From assembly GCF_004214895.1 (NCBI RefSeq), contig NZ_CP035952.1:806001-870000 (forward strand): a stretch of DNA of 64,000 nt, read 5' to 3'. Positions within the stretch are counted from its first letter, which is position 1. Each line of letters opens with the position of its first letter. The translations under genes and the position numbers were made by a program. This stretch comes from Pseudomonas tructae. Lineage in GTDB: Bacteria; Pseudomonadota; Gammaproteobacteria; Pseudomonadales; Pseudomonadaceae. Shown in pieces: positions 1 through 10,500 of the stretch. The notes beneath the pieces are model-generated. The model was given only the letters and a program-made list of their open reading frames with translations, was not told the DNA's origin and ran no database searches.

Positions 1-1176
1 ACGCATGGTGCTCACCGGTGCCTGGATTTCGCCGTTCTCGACCCAGAAGGTGGCAAAGCGGGTCAGGCCGGTCATGCGTGCCGCAGGCAGGTCCGAGTAG
101 TTCAGGTACCAGAGGTTGCTGATGTACAGGCCAGTGCCCAGGCGGGCGAGGATTTCGCTGTGTGCAAGCTCACCTGACGCCATGCTCAAGGCGCAAGGCG
201 CTTCATGACTGTCGGCACCGTTGGCGGCCAGTTCGAACTCGGCGGCGCTGCGGGCGCAGACCAGGCGATCCAGGGACTGGCCCTTGTCGATCAGACACAG
301 GTCGCTGCGCAGCAAGCCCTCGTCGGAGAATGACGGGCTCAGCGAGCCACTGACCTGCTCGACGATGCTGGTCAACGGGCTCAGGCTGGCATCGCCGCTG
401 TACAGGCGTTGCAACGGGCTGTTCTTGGTGGCGATGGCCTGGGCCGAGAAGCCGCCCCAGCACAGCATGCCCATGATTTCGTCCAGCGCCGCCGGGGCCA
501 GGTAGGCGCGGTACTGGCCGGGGGCAAGCTTTTTCAGTGGGCGGCCAAGGTAATCAAGCTGTTCGCGGGACTGCTGCAGGCGTTCGACGAATGCGTCGCG
601 GTCCCAGGATTGGCCAGCATAGTTGGCTTTGACGGCCTCGCCGTTGCTGTGGAACAGGCTCCAGTCGAAGTTGAAGCTGTTGGCCTGGTGCCAGCCAAAA
701 GCGCCGAATGAGCTGGCAAAGCCCCGGCAGATCGGGCCGGCGGCATAGATACCGACCAGGTCCAGATCACCCGCGCCTTGCTCGATCTGCGCCAGCACCG
801 CAGCGCTGTCAGGCAGCGGATGATCTTGCACGCTATGGCTCTGCCAGGCGCTGTCGTTGAGTTGCAGGTAAGGGTCGGGCTCGAGCAGCGGCAGGGTCTC
901 GCGCAATTGTTCCAGCGCCTGCTGCAAACGCAGGTGGTCGACTTCGGCGTCGTTACCGAGAGTGAACTGCAACTCGGCCTGGCGCCCGTCGGCGACCAGC
1001 TTGAGCACGCAACTGGCCTGCTGCACTTCACCGGCCTGGCGCACCTTGGCGTGATTGAAACGGATGAACTGCGAGTGTTCGCCGGCGTAGCTGAGGGTGA
1101 AATGCTCAGGGGCACGCACCGTGTCGCGCAGGTTGGCGACCAGGTCCTGGAAGCTTTGCAGTGGGGTGGCAGCCAT
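1..1176 (-). CDS. TldE/PmbA-like subunit of a TldD/PmbA protease pair (3' end beyond window)
   Basis: Reading down from an ATG at 1174-1176, one open frame runs off the left edge of the window (about 391 residues visible, no stop). The product begins MAATPLQSFQDLVANLR and has the overall look of the PmbA/TldD family. I see no HExxxH zinc motif in the visible part, as expected of the TldE (PmbA) partner, which in E. coli pairs with catalytic TldD to degrade or mature peptides in the cytoplasm. The start codon shares one base with the TGA of the upstream gene (TGATG), so the two are translationally coupled and probably form a heterodimer. This may be a second TldD/TldE set beside the core genome copy, which cannot be checked here. 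Family assignment is good; the peptide substrate is unknown. Confidence 0.8.
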   Translation of the reverse strand, partial: MAATPLQSFQDLVANLRDTVRAPEHFTLSYAGEHSQFIRFNHAKVRQAGEVQQASCVLKLVADGRQAELQFTLGNDAEVDHLRLQQALEQLRETLPLLEPDPYLQLNDSAWQSHSVQDHPLPDSAAVLAQIEQGAGDLDLVGIYAAGPICRGFASSFGAFGWHQANSFNFDWSLFHSNGEAVKANYAGQSWDRDAFVERLQQSREQLDYLGRPLKKLAPGQYRAYLAPAALDEIMGMLCWGGFSAQAIATKNSPLQRLYSGDASLSPLTSIVEQVSGSLSPSFSDEGLLRSDLCLIDKGQSLDRLVCARSAAEFELAANGADSHEAPCALSMASGELAHSEILARLGTGLYISNLWYLNYSDLPAARMTGLTRFATFWVENGEIQAPVSTMR

Positions 1177-2618
1177 CAGGCGTCTCCTCCGAATACGTCG
1201 ATCTGGCTGAATACGCAGGCGGGGGAGGCGTGGCCCACCCGTACCACCTGGTTGGGTTCGCCTTTGCCGCAGTTCGGCGTGCCCAGCACCTGCAAGGTAC
1301 TGGCGTCGCCAACGGCGCTGAGGTTGCCCCAGAACTGCGCGGAGATGCCGCGGTAATTGGGGTTCTTGACCACGCCCTTGAGCTCGCCGTTCTCGATCAA
1401 CTGGCCCCATTCGCAGCCGAACTGGAACTTGTTGCGCGCATCGTCGATCGACCACGAGCGGTTGGTGCGCATCAGGATGCCCTGTTCGATGCCGCCGATC
1501 AGTTGCGCCAGGGTCTTGTCCCCCGGTTCGATGTTGAGGTTGGCCATGCGGTCGATCGGGGCGCGATTCCAGCCGCAGGCGCGGCTGTTGGCCACGCCAT
1601 CAAGGCCTGAGCGGAACTGCGACAGAGCGCCACCCAGCGGGCGGATCAGCAAACCGTCCTTGATCAGGAACTGCTTGAGTGCGGGGCTGCCGTCATCGTC
1701 GTGGCTGTAGCTGGCCAGCTCCTCGCGGATCGAGGGATCGAAGGTCACATTGAGCAGGTTCGAGCCGTATTGCAGGTTGCCAAAGTCGCTGGCCTTGACG
1801 AAGCTGGTGCCGGCGTAATTGCGCTCGTCTCCAAGGATGCGGTCCATTTCCAGTGGATGGCCGATGGACTCGTGGATCTGCAGCATCATCTGGTCGGGCA
1901 TCAGCAGCAGGTCGCGCACACCGCTCGGGGTGTTTGGCGCGAGCAACAGTTGCAGGGCCTGGTCCGCGACCTTGGCCCCGGCACCGACCAGGCCGCAGCG
2001 CTCGATCACATCCAGGCCACCTTGCTGGCCGAAATTCTCCCGGCCCAGGGTGCGGGTCTGGCTGTCCTGGCCGTCGAAGGCGGTGGTACTGAAACCCGGG
2101 TAGATGAAACGCTGGGCCTGGCGCAACTCGGCACCGGCACTGTTCAGGTAGATTTGCTCGATGTTGCTGATGCCAAGGCTGGCCTGCCAGTTCACCAGGC
2201 GGCTGTCATTGGGCACGCTGGCCGACTCCTGGGCGAGTAGGGCGTAGCAGTCGGCGAGGGCCGGGAAGGCGTGCTCAAGGTTGGGCGAGCAGTAGTCGGC
2301 GCGCTCCGTGGCTACCGGTTGTTCGCGCAGGTCGAGCAGGGCGCGGCCGGCGATGTGCCGGGCCAGCGCTTCGGCTTGCTCCAGTGCGCGTTGCAAGCCC
2401 GATTGAGACAGGTCGGCGGTGGCTGCGTAGGTTTCCACGCCATTGACGCGCACGGTGAGCATCGCGCCTTCATCACGGCTGAGGAACGGTGGCTCGGCGA
2501 TATTCTTGCGCACCGACAGGTGCTGCTGGCTCTGCTGCACATAACGCAGGGAGAAAAATTCGCCACTGCTGCGCAGGGCGGCGAAGCGCTGGCGCAGCAA
2601 TGCGCTCAACTCGAACAT
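1176..2618 (-). CDS. TldD-like zinc metallopeptidase
   Basis: This is a 480-residue TldD/PmbA family protein. The zinc-binding HExxxH motif is HESIGH at residues 249-254, followed by LEMD. A conserved CGKG cysteine near the end (C450) matches the third metal ligand described for E. coli TldD, so this should be the catalytic subunit. The ATG is preceded by GGAGG seven bases upstream, and the gene is coupled by TGATG to the TldE-like gene that follows. TldD/TldE pairs are known to proteolyse unfolded peptides, mature microcin B17-type RiPPs and process the antitoxin CcdA. No RiPP precursor is visible nearby. It is divergent from the toxin gene at 2861, with about 240 bp between them in which I identify no clear promoter. 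Confidence 0.85.
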   Translation of the reverse strand: MFELSALLRQRFAALRSSGEFFSLRYVQQSQQHLSVRKNIAEPPFLSRDEGAMLTVRVNGVETYAATADLSQSGLQRALEQAEALARHIAGRALLDLREQPVATERADYCSPNLEHAFPALADCYALLAQESASVPNDSRLVNWQASLGISNIEQIYLNSAGAELRQAQRFIYPGFSTTAFDGQDSQTRTLGRENFGQQGGLDVIERCGLVGAGAKVADQALQLLLAPNTPSGVRDLLLMPDQMMLQIHESIGHPLEMDRILGDERNYAGTSFVKASDFGNLQYGSNLLNVTFDPSIREELASYSHDDDGSPALKQFLIKDGLLIRPLGGALSQFRSGLDGVANSRACGWNRAPIDRMANLNIEPGDKTLAQLIGGIEQGILMRTNRSWSIDDARNKFQFGCEWGQLIENGELKGVVKNPNYRGISAQFWGNLSAVGDASTLQVLGTPNCGKGEPNQVVRVGHASPACVFSQIDVFGGDA

Positions 2619-2860
2619 GCGGGAACCTCCGTGTGCGGTGGTTCCCCCTCAGAACCACTCGTCGTGCATAAGCGGGCAAGCGTATCACCGGCATGCCCGC
2701 TCATTATGGCAGCCAGGCGCTGTATCCGGCAGGAAAAAACCACGCCTGGGATCACCTGTCCAGGGCCACTGCCGGGCTGCGCGATGGCACTAGATAGATA
2801 GTGACCCATCTTCTCGGTGACTGCCTAGTTTTCAGCTTCCTAAACACAGGAAGCAAACCG

Positions 2861-5539
2861 ATGACGCAAGCACATATTCGCACAACAACGGCTACCGAAC
2901 GGGACGAGCTGGAGGCAGTAGGCCAGCGCTTTGCTCAAGCCTATCCAGATATTCACGAGCAACTGGTCCGAGTGGGCAGTGAGTTGTTACACCAACACAC
3001 CGGCCAGGTGCTGGATCCTCAGCAGGTCTACTGGCATCGCTTTACCGACGCCCTGAGCAGTAGCCGAACCTACAGCGGCTGGGCCCATGTCGGTCGACCG
3101 GAAGAGTCCCTTACCTTTGTTCAATTGTTGATGCAGCGGTTCAGGGACCGGGATCAGGACAATGCAGATGAGTTGCAGGTTTACGGCGGCTTTTATCTGG
3201 CCGATGCCAATGCCGGTTTCTTTGATGAGCGCAATGAAGTCAGGCTTCTGCCTCAGGTCGTCATGAAGGCGTTCTGGGACCTGGACTTCGCGGCGTCCTA
3301 CCGAGCTGCGCTCGATGGGTTCTGGAATAGCCACAGCAATGATTTTCAAACCTTGGCACGGGCTGCCTACCTGGCAAGCGCCGCTGAAGCTTATGGATTT
3401 GGCGCCCTGACCTATTCCGACCTGCGAAGCGTACTGCGCGCGATCGGTCGGGAAAAACTCGAGTCATTGGCGCAAGTGGCACAACCAGCACCGGCCATGG
3501 CGAGTGTCACTGTGCAGCCATTGGTGCTCGACGGCGTACAGTCCTTGGACGGCCTGCGGATCATCGCCGAGGATGGCCGCGAAGTGCTCTATCTGCCCGG
3601 TGGGCGGCTCGCTTTTCAGGGGTTTGCCAATGAGCGTGTCCTGCAGTCATGGCTGCAGTCGAGGTTGGCCAGGGACGATTGGCGTGCAGCATTGATTGCG
3701 CACTTTGCGCGCGAACACCGTCAACGCATGAGCCGTGAGCAGACATTGAACGTGGGGGCGGGGGAGGCTGTAGTCGGCGATCTCTTTGTAGCGTTGAGTC
3801 AAACGGCTCGCGCGGAAATGGAGCGGGACTCGCAATTGCTGCTGACGTCCAACGCGCAGTTGCGCAAGCGGTTGTGGATCGGCTACCTCGATGCATTCAT
3901 TTCCCTGGCCAGCGCTACGGCGTTGCTGTCCTGGCCGATAGCGTTGATCGCCGTGGGCGCTGGCCTGGCCAATGTCGGATTGAATATCGATCAGGCCATC
4001 ACTGGGGCAACCTCCGAACAGAGAAAGGCCGGGGTCGTGGGTGCCGCTTTGAACAGCATTGGTGTCCTGTTCAATGCCGCGGGGTTGTTGGGCGTGGCCG
4101 AGGCGCCTGTCGAAATCGAACTCGGCAATAACAGTGGAGCAGGGCACCTGGTAGAGGTCTTGCCCTCGTCACCTGAGCCGGCTGGCAAAACCTGGTCGCC
4201 GATCCCGGATACCTTCGAGCAATTGAAGGGCCTCGAAGCCAACGTTATGTTCAGCCGCAAGCGCCCGATTCTCAGTGGCGCCTTGCGAGGAGCTTTTCTG
4301 CAAAGTGATGGAAACCCACACATTCAACTCGACAATGAGACCTACCAGGTGCGCTACAACTCAGCCTTGAATGTCGTGGAGATTGTCCCGCCGGGCAGGC
4401 CATACGACTTCTTTGGCGCACGACCTGTGCGTCAGCTTGAGTCTGGGCGATGGGTGCTTTTGCAAAGGCCCTTGTTGCGTGGGGGCGACGAAACGGCCGA
4501 GGAGATCATCGAACAGCTACTTCCTGGCGAAGGTGGGCGCTTCGTACTGGGGGCCTATGAGTTTCCATCAGCTCAGGCGGATACCTTGAAAATGCTACTG
4601 GCCACGACGCTACGTAGTGACGCCAGATGTCCTGAGGCGTTGGATATCTATCTACGGCCTGGACGCCTGCATCCTTTCCCACAGCCGCAGCAAGCGACGT
4701 CGGAGTTCTGGAACCGCTACATACCCCCGGATGTTGAAGGCCAGAAGGCTTATGCACAAGAGGCTCTGGCTCGACAGAAAAGGGTTGTCGAAGTGCAACG
4801 GTTATCGCCTGACGCCGAAGTCATTGATGATTACTATCTGGACATGGATGGGCGCGAACATCGTGTCTTTATCGACGCGCAAGGCGAGTATAAATCCCAG
4901 AGCATTCTGCACTACACGGATTACGATGAGGACTTCAACGGGTTCTTGCGCCGTGGTACCCAGCAACCCGATGACCCGCTAAAAAGGATTCTTGACCTTG
5001 CCGAGGAGCTCGAGGTGATCGGCACCAATGACGAAGTTGCGCTGTATCGAGGCGGATTCGGCTCGCGTGGTACTTCCGGTATGGCGTTCCGTTCCGGACG
5101 CCTGCAGGTGGGCAATGTGCTGGTCAACAGTGACATTACCTCGTTCAGTGAAAGCCCCTATGTGGCTCGACGCTTCGCCAGCTCCCAGGGGGGGGATGCA
5201 GCCAACGACAGCCTGGCTCCGGAGTTCGATAACACGTCGGTCATTTTCAGGATTGATGCCGAGCAGTCGTTCAGTGCTTATCCCGTTGCGCCTTTTTCCA
5301 GAACGCCCCTGGAAGTGGAGTCGGTGTTTCTTCCTGGGTGCTACTTCAAGATCTCGAGTCTCAAGGAGGTATCAGGGCCACAGTACCGCTTCATGGAAGT
5401 CGGCCTGGAAGAAGTATCCAGGCCGCAGGCGGGGAATGTGTTTGATTTGCGTACAGGCAACCTTTTCAACCGCGAGCAGTACCTTGAAATGCTCGGTGCA
5501 AATGCCCGCGATCTGGTTGATAAATTCTTCCCTCTTTGA
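2861..5539 (+). CDS. DUF6543-type (dermonecrotic-toxin-like) protein with C-terminal ADP-ribosyltransferase-like domain
   Basis: The product is 892 residues from the ATG at 2861, chosen over an in-frame ATG at 2801 because AGGA lies just upstream. Residues about 20-220 resemble the Pseudomonas DUF6543 dermonecrotic-toxin-like N-terminus (YWHRF, SSSRTYSGWAHVGRPEES, then the DFAASYRAALDGFW region). A Gly/Ala-rich hydrophobic stretch begins at W339 and runs to about 415 and may insert into membranes. A short beta-rich module follows at 495-541. The C-terminus shows the three ADP-ribosyltransferase marks in order: LYRG (R730), TSFSES (S761-S763) and EVES (E818, E820), the R-S-ExE layout of arginine-modifying toxins. 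There is no signal peptide and no adjacent immunity or secretion gene. It ends one base before the convergent dehydrogenase. The family is fairly sure; the ART call is from motifs only; the target is unknown. Confidence 0.75.
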   Translation: MTQAHIRTTTATERDELEAVGQRFAQAYPDIHEQLVRVGSELLHQHTGQVLDPQQVYWHRFTDALSSSRTYSGWAHVGRPEESLTFVQLLMQRFRDRDQDNADELQVYGGFYLADANAGFFDERNEVRLLPQVVMKAFWDLDFAASYRAALDGFWNSHSNDFQTLARAAYLASAAEAYGFGALTYSDLRSVLRAIGREKLESLAQVAQPAPAMASVTVQPLVLDGVQSLDGLRIIAEDGREVLYLPGGRLAFQGFANERVLQSWLQSRLARDDWRAALIAHFAREHRQRMSREQTLNVGAGEAVVGDLFVALSQTARAEMERDSQLLLTSNAQLRKRLWIGYLDAFISLASATALLSWPIALIAVGAGLANVGLNIDQAITGATSEQRKAGVVGAALNSIGVLFNAAGLLGVAEAPVEIELGNNSGAGHLVEVLPSSPEPAGKTWSPIPDTFEQLKGLEANVMFSRKRPILSGALRGAFLQSDGNPHIQLDNETYQVRYNSALNVVEIVPPGRPYDFFGARPVRQLESGRWVLLQRPLLRGGDETAEEIIEQLLPGEGGRFVLGAYEFPSAQADTLKMLLATTLRSDARCPEALDIYLRPGRLHPFPQPQQATSEFWNRYIPPDVEGQKAYAQEALARQKRVVEVQRLSPDAEVIDDYYLDMDGREHRVFIDAQGEYKSQSILHYTDYDEDFNGFLRRGTQQPDDPLKRILDLAEELEVIGTNDEVALYRGGFGSRGTSGMAFRSGRLQVGNVLVNSDITSFSESPYVARRFASSQGGDAANDSLAPEFDNTSVIFRIDAEQSFSAYPVAPFSRTPLEVESVFLPGCYFKISSLKEVSGPQYRFMEVGLEEVSRPQAGNVFDLRTGNLFNREQYLEMLGANARDLVDKFFPL

Positions 5540-5540
5540 G

Positions 5541-7343
5541 TCAGAACCACCTGTCCTGCATGTCCAGGCAGGTGCTATCGCGTGACTCCAGCAAGTCTAG
5601 TTCATGCAGGCAGCCCGGCACTTCCCAGGTCAGAAAGTACCGAGCCGCCTGTAGTTTGCCGCTGTAGAAATCCTCGTCCGCGGTGATGCCAGTCGCCAGA
5701 CCCTGCCTGGCGAAAATGCCCTGCTCCAGCCAGCGCCAACCGATCACGCAGTGGCCGAAGGCCTTGAGGTAAAGCGCCGAGTTGGCCAGCGCCGTAGTGG
5801 TATGCCCCAGGGCCAGGTCACTGAGCAGCCCCAGGGTCACCTGTTGCAAGCGCGACAGCAATTGTTCTAGGGGCAGCCGCAGCGGGTCCAGATTGGGATG
5901 AGTTTGTGCCCGCCCGCAGGTCGCCGCGATTCGCCGTACCAACTGCTTGAGCCCGGCGCCGTTGTTCTGTGCCAGCTTGCGCCCGAGCAGGTCCAGTGAC
6001 TGGATGCCGTGGGTGCCTTCGTGGATAGGGTTCAGGCGGTTGTCGCGGTAGTACTGTTCGACCGGGTACTCGCGGGTATAGCCGTGGCCGCCAAGAATCT
6101 GGATGGCCAGTTCGTTGGCCTTCAGGCAAAACTCCGAAGGCCAGGATTTGACGATCGGAGTCAGCAGGTCGAGCAGTTCGTGGGCTTGCTGGCGAACCGT
6201 TTCGCTTTCGCCGCTCTGGGTCTCATCGAACAGCCGGGCCGCATACAGGCCCAGGTCGAAGGCGCCCTCGACGTAGGCCTTCTGGGTCAGCAACATGCGT
6301 TTTACATCGCTGTGCTGGATGATCGGTACGGCAGCGGTGGCCGGATCCTTGTTGTCTGGCAGGCGGCCCTGTGGACGCTGGCGGGCGTACTCCAGGGAGT
6401 ACAGGTAGCCGGCATAGCCGAGCATCACCGCCCCCATGCCGACGCCGATACGCGCCTCGTTCATCATCTGGAACATGCAGGCCAGGCCCTGGTGTGGCTT
6501 GCCCACCAGGTAGCCGACGCACTGGCCGTTATCGCCGAAGTTCAGCGCTGTCGAAGTGGTGCCGCGCCAGCCCATCTTGTGGAACAGCCCGGCCAGCAGC
6601 ACATCGTTGCGCGGCCCCAGGCTGCCGTCGGCGTTGACCAGGAACTTGGGCACGATAAACAGCGAAATGCCCTTCACCCCAGGCGGCGCATCCGGCAGCT
6701 TGGCCAGCACCATGTGCACGATGTTTTCCGACAGCGAATGGTCACCGCCGGAAATGAAGATCTTGTTGCCGCGCAGCCGGTAGCTGCCGTCGCCGGCAGG
6801 CTCGGCGCGAGTGCGGATATCGGCCAGGGACGAACCGGCATGGGGTTCGGTCAGGGCCATGGTGCCGAAGAAACGGCCATCGATCATCGGCTGCAGGAAC
6901 AGGCGCTTCTGCTCTTCGCTGCCAAAGTTCTCGATCAGGTTGGCGGCGCCCATGGTCAGGAACGGGTAGGCCGTGGTCCCGGCGTTGGCGGCCTGGAAGT
7001 GAGCGAAACAGGCTTGCGACAGCAGGGTCGGCAACTGCATACCGCCAGCTTCGAAGTCGCGGTTGGCATTGAGAAAGCCGGCTTCAAGGAAGGCATCGAT
7101 CGCCGGTTTGACCTCGGGGATCAACACCGCCTCGCCATTCTCAAAGCGTGGTTCATGCTCATCGCCCTTGCGGTTGTGCGGGGCAAAATACCTTTCGGCG
7201 ATGGTCCGTGCGGTGTTCAAGGCGGCGTCGAAGGTTTCGCGTGTGTGCTCGGCAAAGCGCGGGCGTTGGGTCAGGGCCTCGGCGTCGAGCACTTCGTAGA
7301 GTTCGAAGGCCAGGTTGCGGGCGCTGAGCAGAGTCTCGGACAT
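5541..7343 (-). CDS. Acyl-CoA dehydrogenase (DmdC-like, with extra C-terminal domain)
   Basis: This 600-residue FAD enzyme is longer than the usual 380-400 residue acyl-CoA dehydrogenase because it carries the additional C-terminal helical domain of the DmdC group. Visible family marks are MALTEPHAGSSLADI and KIFISGG in the flavin/substrate region, and NPIHEGTHGIQSLDL with the expected catalytic glutamate. It should oxidise an acyl-CoA to the 2,3-enoyl-CoA using an electron-transfer flavoprotein. In Pseudomonas such paralogues act on medium or long chains or 3-methylmercaptopropionyl-CoA; the sequence does not say which. It is transcribed alone, converging with the toxin gene at a one-base gap; a REP pair separates it from putA upstream. 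Confidence 0.88.
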   Translation of the reverse strand: MSETLLSARNLAFELYEVLDAEALTQRPRFAEHTRETFDAALNTARTIAERYFAPHNRKGDEHEPRFENGEAVLIPEVKPAIDAFLEAGFLNANRDFEAGGMQLPTLLSQACFAHFQAANAGTTAYPFLTMGAANLIENFGSEEQKRLFLQPMIDGRFFGTMALTEPHAGSSLADIRTRAEPAGDGSYRLRGNKIFISGGDHSLSENIVHMVLAKLPDAPPGVKGISLFIVPKFLVNADGSLGPRNDVLLAGLFHKMGWRGTTSTALNFGDNGQCVGYLVGKPHQGLACMFQMMNEARIGVGMGAVMLGYAGYLYSLEYARQRPQGRLPDNKDPATAAVPIIQHSDVKRMLLTQKAYVEGAFDLGLYAARLFDETQSGESETVRQQAHELLDLLTPIVKSWPSEFCLKANELAIQILGGHGYTREYPVEQYYRDNRLNPIHEGTHGIQSLDLLGRKLAQNNGAGLKQLVRRIAATCGRAQTHPNLDPLRLPLEQLLSRLQQVTLGLLSDLALGHTTTALANSALYLKAFGHCVIGWRWLEQGIFARQGLATGITADEDFYSGKLQAARYFLTWEVPGCLHELDLLESRDSTCLDMQDRWF

Positions 7344-7442
7344 GGCGGCATTCCTGTCTGGGGATGGGCCGAGTCTAGGAGGGTCTACGAGAAGGTGCCT
7401 AGCACCATAGATGAGGGTGATGTAGGGAAATGGGGAGAGGGA

Positions 7443-7495
7443 TATCGCGGGGCAAGCCCGCTCCTACCCGGTAGGAGCGGGCTTGCCCCGCGATA
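7443..7495. repeat. REP inverted pair
   Basis: Two copies of the Pseudomonas REP unit (core GTAGGAGCGGGCTTGCCCCG) face each other with a 3-base centre, giving perfect 25-base arms at 7443-7467 and 7471-7495. It lies between the putA stop and the dehydrogenase start. Such pairs are mobilised by RAYT transposases and can attenuate transcription. Confidence 0.9.
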
Positions 7496-7511
7496 GAGGC
7501 GCCGCTGACTA

Positions 7512-10500
7512 TCAGCCGATAGTCATCAGGCTCGCGTTACCACCAGCGGCAGCGGTGTTGACGCTCAGCGCGCGCTCGATCACCAGACGCTCCAGGGCAA
7601 TCGCGGTTTCACCCGACGACAGGCCGTGAACCCCGACGATGGCGCCAGCGCGCTTGGCCACCTGCTCGCACACCGCGCGCAGTTGGTCAGAGTCGCCGTG
7701 ATGCAGGACGGCATCGAACACCACCTCATCCTTGTTCCAGTCGACCACCAGCTGGATGCGCGCTTGCACATCCTTCGGCAGGCGATTGCGCAGGGTCTTG
7801 CTCAGTTCGCCTTCTGGCCAGACCGCCGAGCTGCCCACGGCCAGGACCGCGGCCAGTTGGGTCAGCAGGTCGGCTTCGACCTCGGCCAGGCACAGCACGT
7901 GCTCGCGCGGCAGGATGGTGTAGCTGTTGCGCTCGCCAGTCGGGCCCGCCAGCAGACGGCTGATACCGCTTTGCGACTGCTGGGCGAACTGCTCGCACAG
8001 GCTGTTCAGGTCGTTCAGCTGATTGCTCGCAGCCCAGGCCTTTAGAGCTTGCAGCGGCTTGCTCAGGCTGTCGCGCAGGCGGGTGTCCGGGGCGTTTTCG
8101 CCGTCGGTACGCTGGAACGACTGCTCGATGGCGCCGGCCGGGCGGGTCGACAGCAAGCGGTACAGGTACAGCGGGCCGCCGGCTTTCGGGCCAGTGCCAG
8201 ACAGGCCTTCACCGCCGAATGGCTGTACGCCGACCACGGCACCGACGATGTTGCGGTTGACGTAGACGTTACCGGCATTGACGTTGTCGATGACCTTGGC
8301 GATGGTTTCATCGATGCGGGTGTGGACACCCAGGGTCAGGCCGTAACCGGAGGCATTGATTTGCTCGATCAACTGGTCGAGGTTCTTGCGGTTGTAGCGC
8401 ACCACGTGCAGTACCGGGCCGAAGATCTCGCGCTGCAGTTCGTCGAAGCTTTCCAGCTCGATCAGGGTTGGCATCACGAAGGTGCCGCGCTTGATTTCTT
8501 CGCCATCGGCAATGGCCATCTGGTACACGGTGCGGCCTTTGTCGCGCATGCCCTGGATGTGTTTCTCGATCCCGGCTTTGGCTTCGGCGTCGATCACCGG
8601 GCCAATGTCCACGGACAGGCGCTCGGGGTTACCCAGGCGGCTTTCGGCCATGGCGCCCTTGAGCATTTCGATGACGCGGTCGGCGGAATCTTCCTGCAGG
8701 CACAGTACGCGCAGGGCCGAGCAACGTTGACCAGCGCTATCGAAAGCCGAGGAGACGACGTCGATGACCACTTGCTCGGTGAGTGCCGAGGAGTCGACGA
8801 TCATTGCGTTCTGGCCGCCGGTCTCGGCGATCAGCGGGATCGGACGGCCCTGGGCATCCAGGCGGCCGGCGATGTTGCGTTGCAGCAGGCGGGCGACTTC
8901 GGTGGAACCGGTGAACATCACGCCTTTGACCCGATCATCACCGACCAGGCGGGCGCCGACGGTTTCACCGCGGCCTGGCAGCAGTTGCACCACGCCTTCA
9001 GGGATGCCGGCTTCGAGCAGCAGGCGCACGGCCTGGGCCGCGACCAGCGGGGTTTGCTCGGCCGGCTTGGCCAGCACCGGGTTACCTGCGGCAAGCGCAG
9101 CGGCAACCTGGCCACTGAAGATAGCCAGCGGGAAGTTCCACGGGCTGATGCACACGACCGGGCCCAGTGGGCGGTGGGCGTCGTTGCTGAAGTCGTTGCG
9201 CGCCTGTACGGCGTAGTAACGCAGGAAGTCGACGGCTTCGCGGACTTCGGCGATGGCGTTGGCGAAGGTCTTGCCGGCTTCACGGGCAAGCAGGCCCATC
9301 AACGGCTGGATCTCGGCTTCCATCAGGTCGGCGGCACGTTCCAGGATCGCTGCGCGTTCGGCTGGCGGGGTGGCCTGCCAGATCGGCGCGGCCTTGACGG
9401 CGCACTGGATGGCGTTGTCGACGTCGCTGACGTTGGCTTCCTGGACGTGGCCTACGACATCACGCAGATCTGCCGGGTTCAGCACGGCGCTGGCCGCTTC
9501 CTGGCTGGAGGCGCAACCGAGCATCGGTGCGGCTTTCCAGTCGTTGTGAGCGCTGGCCAGCAGGGCGCAGGACAGCGAAGCCAGGCGGTGTTCATTGGCC
9601 AGGTCGATGCCGGCGGAGTTGGCCCGCTCGGCGCCATACAGCTCACGCGGCAGTGGAATGCGCGGGTGCGGCAGGCCGGCGTTGCCTTCCTGGGTCGCCA
9701 TCTGCTCGATGGTTGCGACCGGGTCGGCGACCAGTTCCTGGATCGAGATCGACTGGTCGGCAATCCGGTTGACGAACGAGGTGTTGGCACCGTTTTCCAG
9801 CAGTCGGCGAACCAGGTAGGCCAGCAGGGTTTCATGGGTACCGACCGGTGCATACACACGGCACGGACGGTTCAGCTTGCCATCGGCGACTTTGCCGACA
9901 ACCTGCTCGTACAGCGGCTCGCCCATGCCGTGCAGGCACTGGAACTCGTACTGGCCCGGGTAATAGTTCTGGCCGGCAATATGGTAGATGGCCGACAGCG
10001 TATGGGCGTTGTGGGTGGCGAACTGCGGGTAGATGACTTCCGGCACCGACAGCAGTTTGCGTGCGCAAGCAATGTAGGAAACGTCGGTGTACACCTTGCG
10101 GGTGTAGACCGGGTAGCCTTCCAGGCCCTCGACCTGGGCGCGCTTGATTTCGCTGTCCCAGTAGGCGCCTTTTACCAGGCGGATCATCAGGCGATGGCGG
10201 CTGCGGCGGGCCAGGTCGATGACGTAGTCAATGACGTACGGGCAGCGTTTCTGGTAGGCCTGGATGACAAAGCCGATACCGTTCCAGCCGGTCAGTTGCG
10301 GCTCAAAGCACAGGCGCTCGAGCAGGTCCAGCGACAGCTCCAGGCGGTCGGCCTCTTCGGCGTCGATGTTCAGGCCGATGTCGTATTGCTTGGCCAGCAG
10401 GGTCAGCGACAGCAGGCGCGGGTACAGCTCGTCCATTACGCGCTCGTACTGGGCGCGGCTGTAGCGTGGGTGCAGGGCCGAGAGCTTGATCGAGATGCCC

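Noticed and set aside
2619..2860. Small ORFs between the TldD-like gene and the first toxin as a RiPP precursor
   Set aside because: No short ORF there has a ribosome site together with a leader/core-like layout.
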